Shown here piece after piece: positions 62,873 through 64,000 of a DNA stretch of 64,000 bases (within the stretch, counting starts at the first letter, position 1; every line of letters begins with the position of its first letter). Under the pieces are notes generated by a model, which worked only from the letters and a program-made list of their open reading frames with translations, made no database searches and was not told the origin of the DNA. Source of the DNA: Gibbula magus (lineage: Eukaryota > Mollusca > Gastropoda > Trochida > Trochidae); contig OW388291.1 in NCBI GenBank assembly GCA_936450465.1, positions 86,163,099-86,227,098 on the forward strand, written 5' to 3'. Both the position numbers and the translations under genes were made by a program.

Positions 62873-63372
62873 TTATCCATGGATGAAGCACCAGTAACTT
62901 GGCATCTTACATTGATCTGCAATCCATTCTAAGAATATTATCAACATCAGAAGCTCCTAGTCAATGATGGCTTCATTAATAATAATAATAGGATCCGATA
63001 CTTCTACCGGCTGAACTCTTCACCACTTAGGGACATGCTCATACTGCACACACATTATTACCCTGATGTAAAGACCAACATTGTTCTTTTTTCAAACTCA
63101 AGTCACTGAAAGTCAATTTTTCCTGAAGTCACTGGCTAATTTAAATTGCTTCAGTTTGTTAATTTTTCTGTGCTAGTGTAGGAGCATACATAGAAAAGTT
63201 GATAAAATGCAGCATGACCTAAAATTTGTCAATGATAGACTTGGAAGTTGACTTGGAGCATGCAACCTAGCTGCCAATTAAAGTGCTTGAACTTATGTTA
63301 CATTGCCTTAACTTTCATACCAGGTACCCAATTGTACTGCTGGGTGAATAAACCATTGTTCCCGCTCATGAA
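62873..63372 (+). ncRNA. Terminal exon of the candidate plus-strand transcript
   Basis: Acceptor TTATGTTTCAG at 62,872. An AATAAA poly(A) signal at 63,347-63,352 is followed by a GT-rich stretch (GTGTGTTTGAT), so cleavage near 63,370 is likely. It includes a degraded SINE fragment at about 62,979-63,068. No open frame of note. Confidence 0.4.
62979..63068 (-). mobile_element. Degraded SINE fragment inside the candidate transcript's last exon
   Basis: AATAATAATAATAGGATCCG then CATTATTACCCTGATGTAAA resembles the tail half of the 46.4-kb SINE family in reverse. Weak match. Confidence 0.4.
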
Positions 63373-63639
63373 TATCAGTGTGTTTGATAAATGTACAAGC
63401 TTGATGTGTGGGGTCTAGATATGGACACCACATTATGACACTTTGCTTTCATTCAACACCAAATTGCAGAGGGGATGATTTTTATGGAGTTCTGTCCCTT
63501 TAATCTATTATTTAACATCAGTCATAATTCCAGCTTTTTACACTGCTAACAGCAGTTTCTGGGAAACTGATAGGCATGCATGCTCACTTTTGTCAACACC
63601 ACTAACATATTAATCCAGTGAATAAAAAAAACATCACTT

Positions 63640-63814
63640 CAGTTCAATCATAATATTTATTTGTTATTGTTAATACAAAATTCTCAACCTCTCCACATCA
63701 TCAGCCTCTTACAGCCAAATGTCTTCACCTGCCCTCTTCTAGTCAACTGCTGTAACAAGCTGGACCCGCCCCTCTATTCATTGCTCCTTCCGGAGTGTCT
63801 TTCTCTGCTTCCTT
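63640..63814 (-). other. Candidate terminal exon of a minus-strand gene off the right edge
   Basis: On the minus strand TTTTGATTTTGCAG is an excellent acceptor at 63,815-63,816. It is followed by a short frame (KEAEKDTPEGAMNRGAGPAC, then three codons and a stop) and AATAAA at 63,656-63,661. The reading frame cannot be fixed without the upstream exon. If real, the gene converges with the plus-strand transcript. Confidence 0.3.
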
Positions 63815-64000
63815 CTGCAAAATCAATTTTAACTTTATTTTTAACAAGTCATTAAAAAATACATGACTTAATTGATGCAAGCATTTAATATAAAAGTATG
63901 TTTTCATTGAATCTAGTCAATAGCAAATGACAGATGATCAGATAGTATATCACAACATAATACTTGCACCAATTTAGATAAAAAAAAATTGCTTTTAGTT

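Overview
The window is eukaryotic nuclear DNA: AT-rich, with short exons, GT-AG introns, many interspersed repeats and no operon-like structure. The repeat vocabulary points to a marine mollusc, most likely a gastropod. It includes tRNA-headed SINEs ending in GTGAGTGAGTT-like tails, elements with internal tandem repeats followed by a (GGAC)n run, and hAT, piggyBac and pogo-type non-autonomous transposons. This placement is inference, made without a database search.

One gene dominates. From about 50.9 kb down to 3.2 kb on the minus strand, 24 coding exons join in a consistent reading frame (1688 codons) into a ninein-type centrosomal protein: N-terminal EF-hands, a conserved basic PKYVLGGKTYGRR-like segment, then a very long coiled coil with one 1.34-kb exon. 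The last visible exon ends in a splice donor, so the 3' end lies beyond the left edge. The first coding exon starts at a splice acceptor, so at least one 5' untranslated exon lies to its right.

The 22.5-kb intron between coding exons 3 and 4 holds two apparently intact, intronless, same-strand genes for type II membrane galactose-3-O-sulfotransferase-like enzymes (31.3-32.6 kb and 38.7-40.0 kb). Between them is a recent 2.3-kb tandem duplication. One copy has gained a SINE, flanked by a 12-bp target-site duplication, that the other copy lacks.

From 51.05 to 57.36 kb lies a 41-bp minisatellite of about 154 units, with a higher-order order of variants repeating every 30-37 units. To its right is a relatively CpG-rich segment carrying YY1-like and ETS-like motifs and a perfect 20-bp palindrome. 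This is a candidate promoter for a plus-strand spliced, apparently noncoding transcript (exons ending at 57,851, at 59,201-59,320 and from 62,873), and perhaps also for ninein. A possible terminal exon of another minus-strand gene sits at 63.64-63.81 kb.

The remainder is intron or intergenic sequence dense in mobile elements: two LINE reverse-transcriptase remnants, SINEs, Helentron/DINE-TR-like elements with internal tandem repeats, a 169-bp satellite, a 2.6-kb piggyBac-like element with nested insertions, a 395-bp hAT MITE with perfect 8-bp target duplications, a pogo-like element and several fold-back elements.
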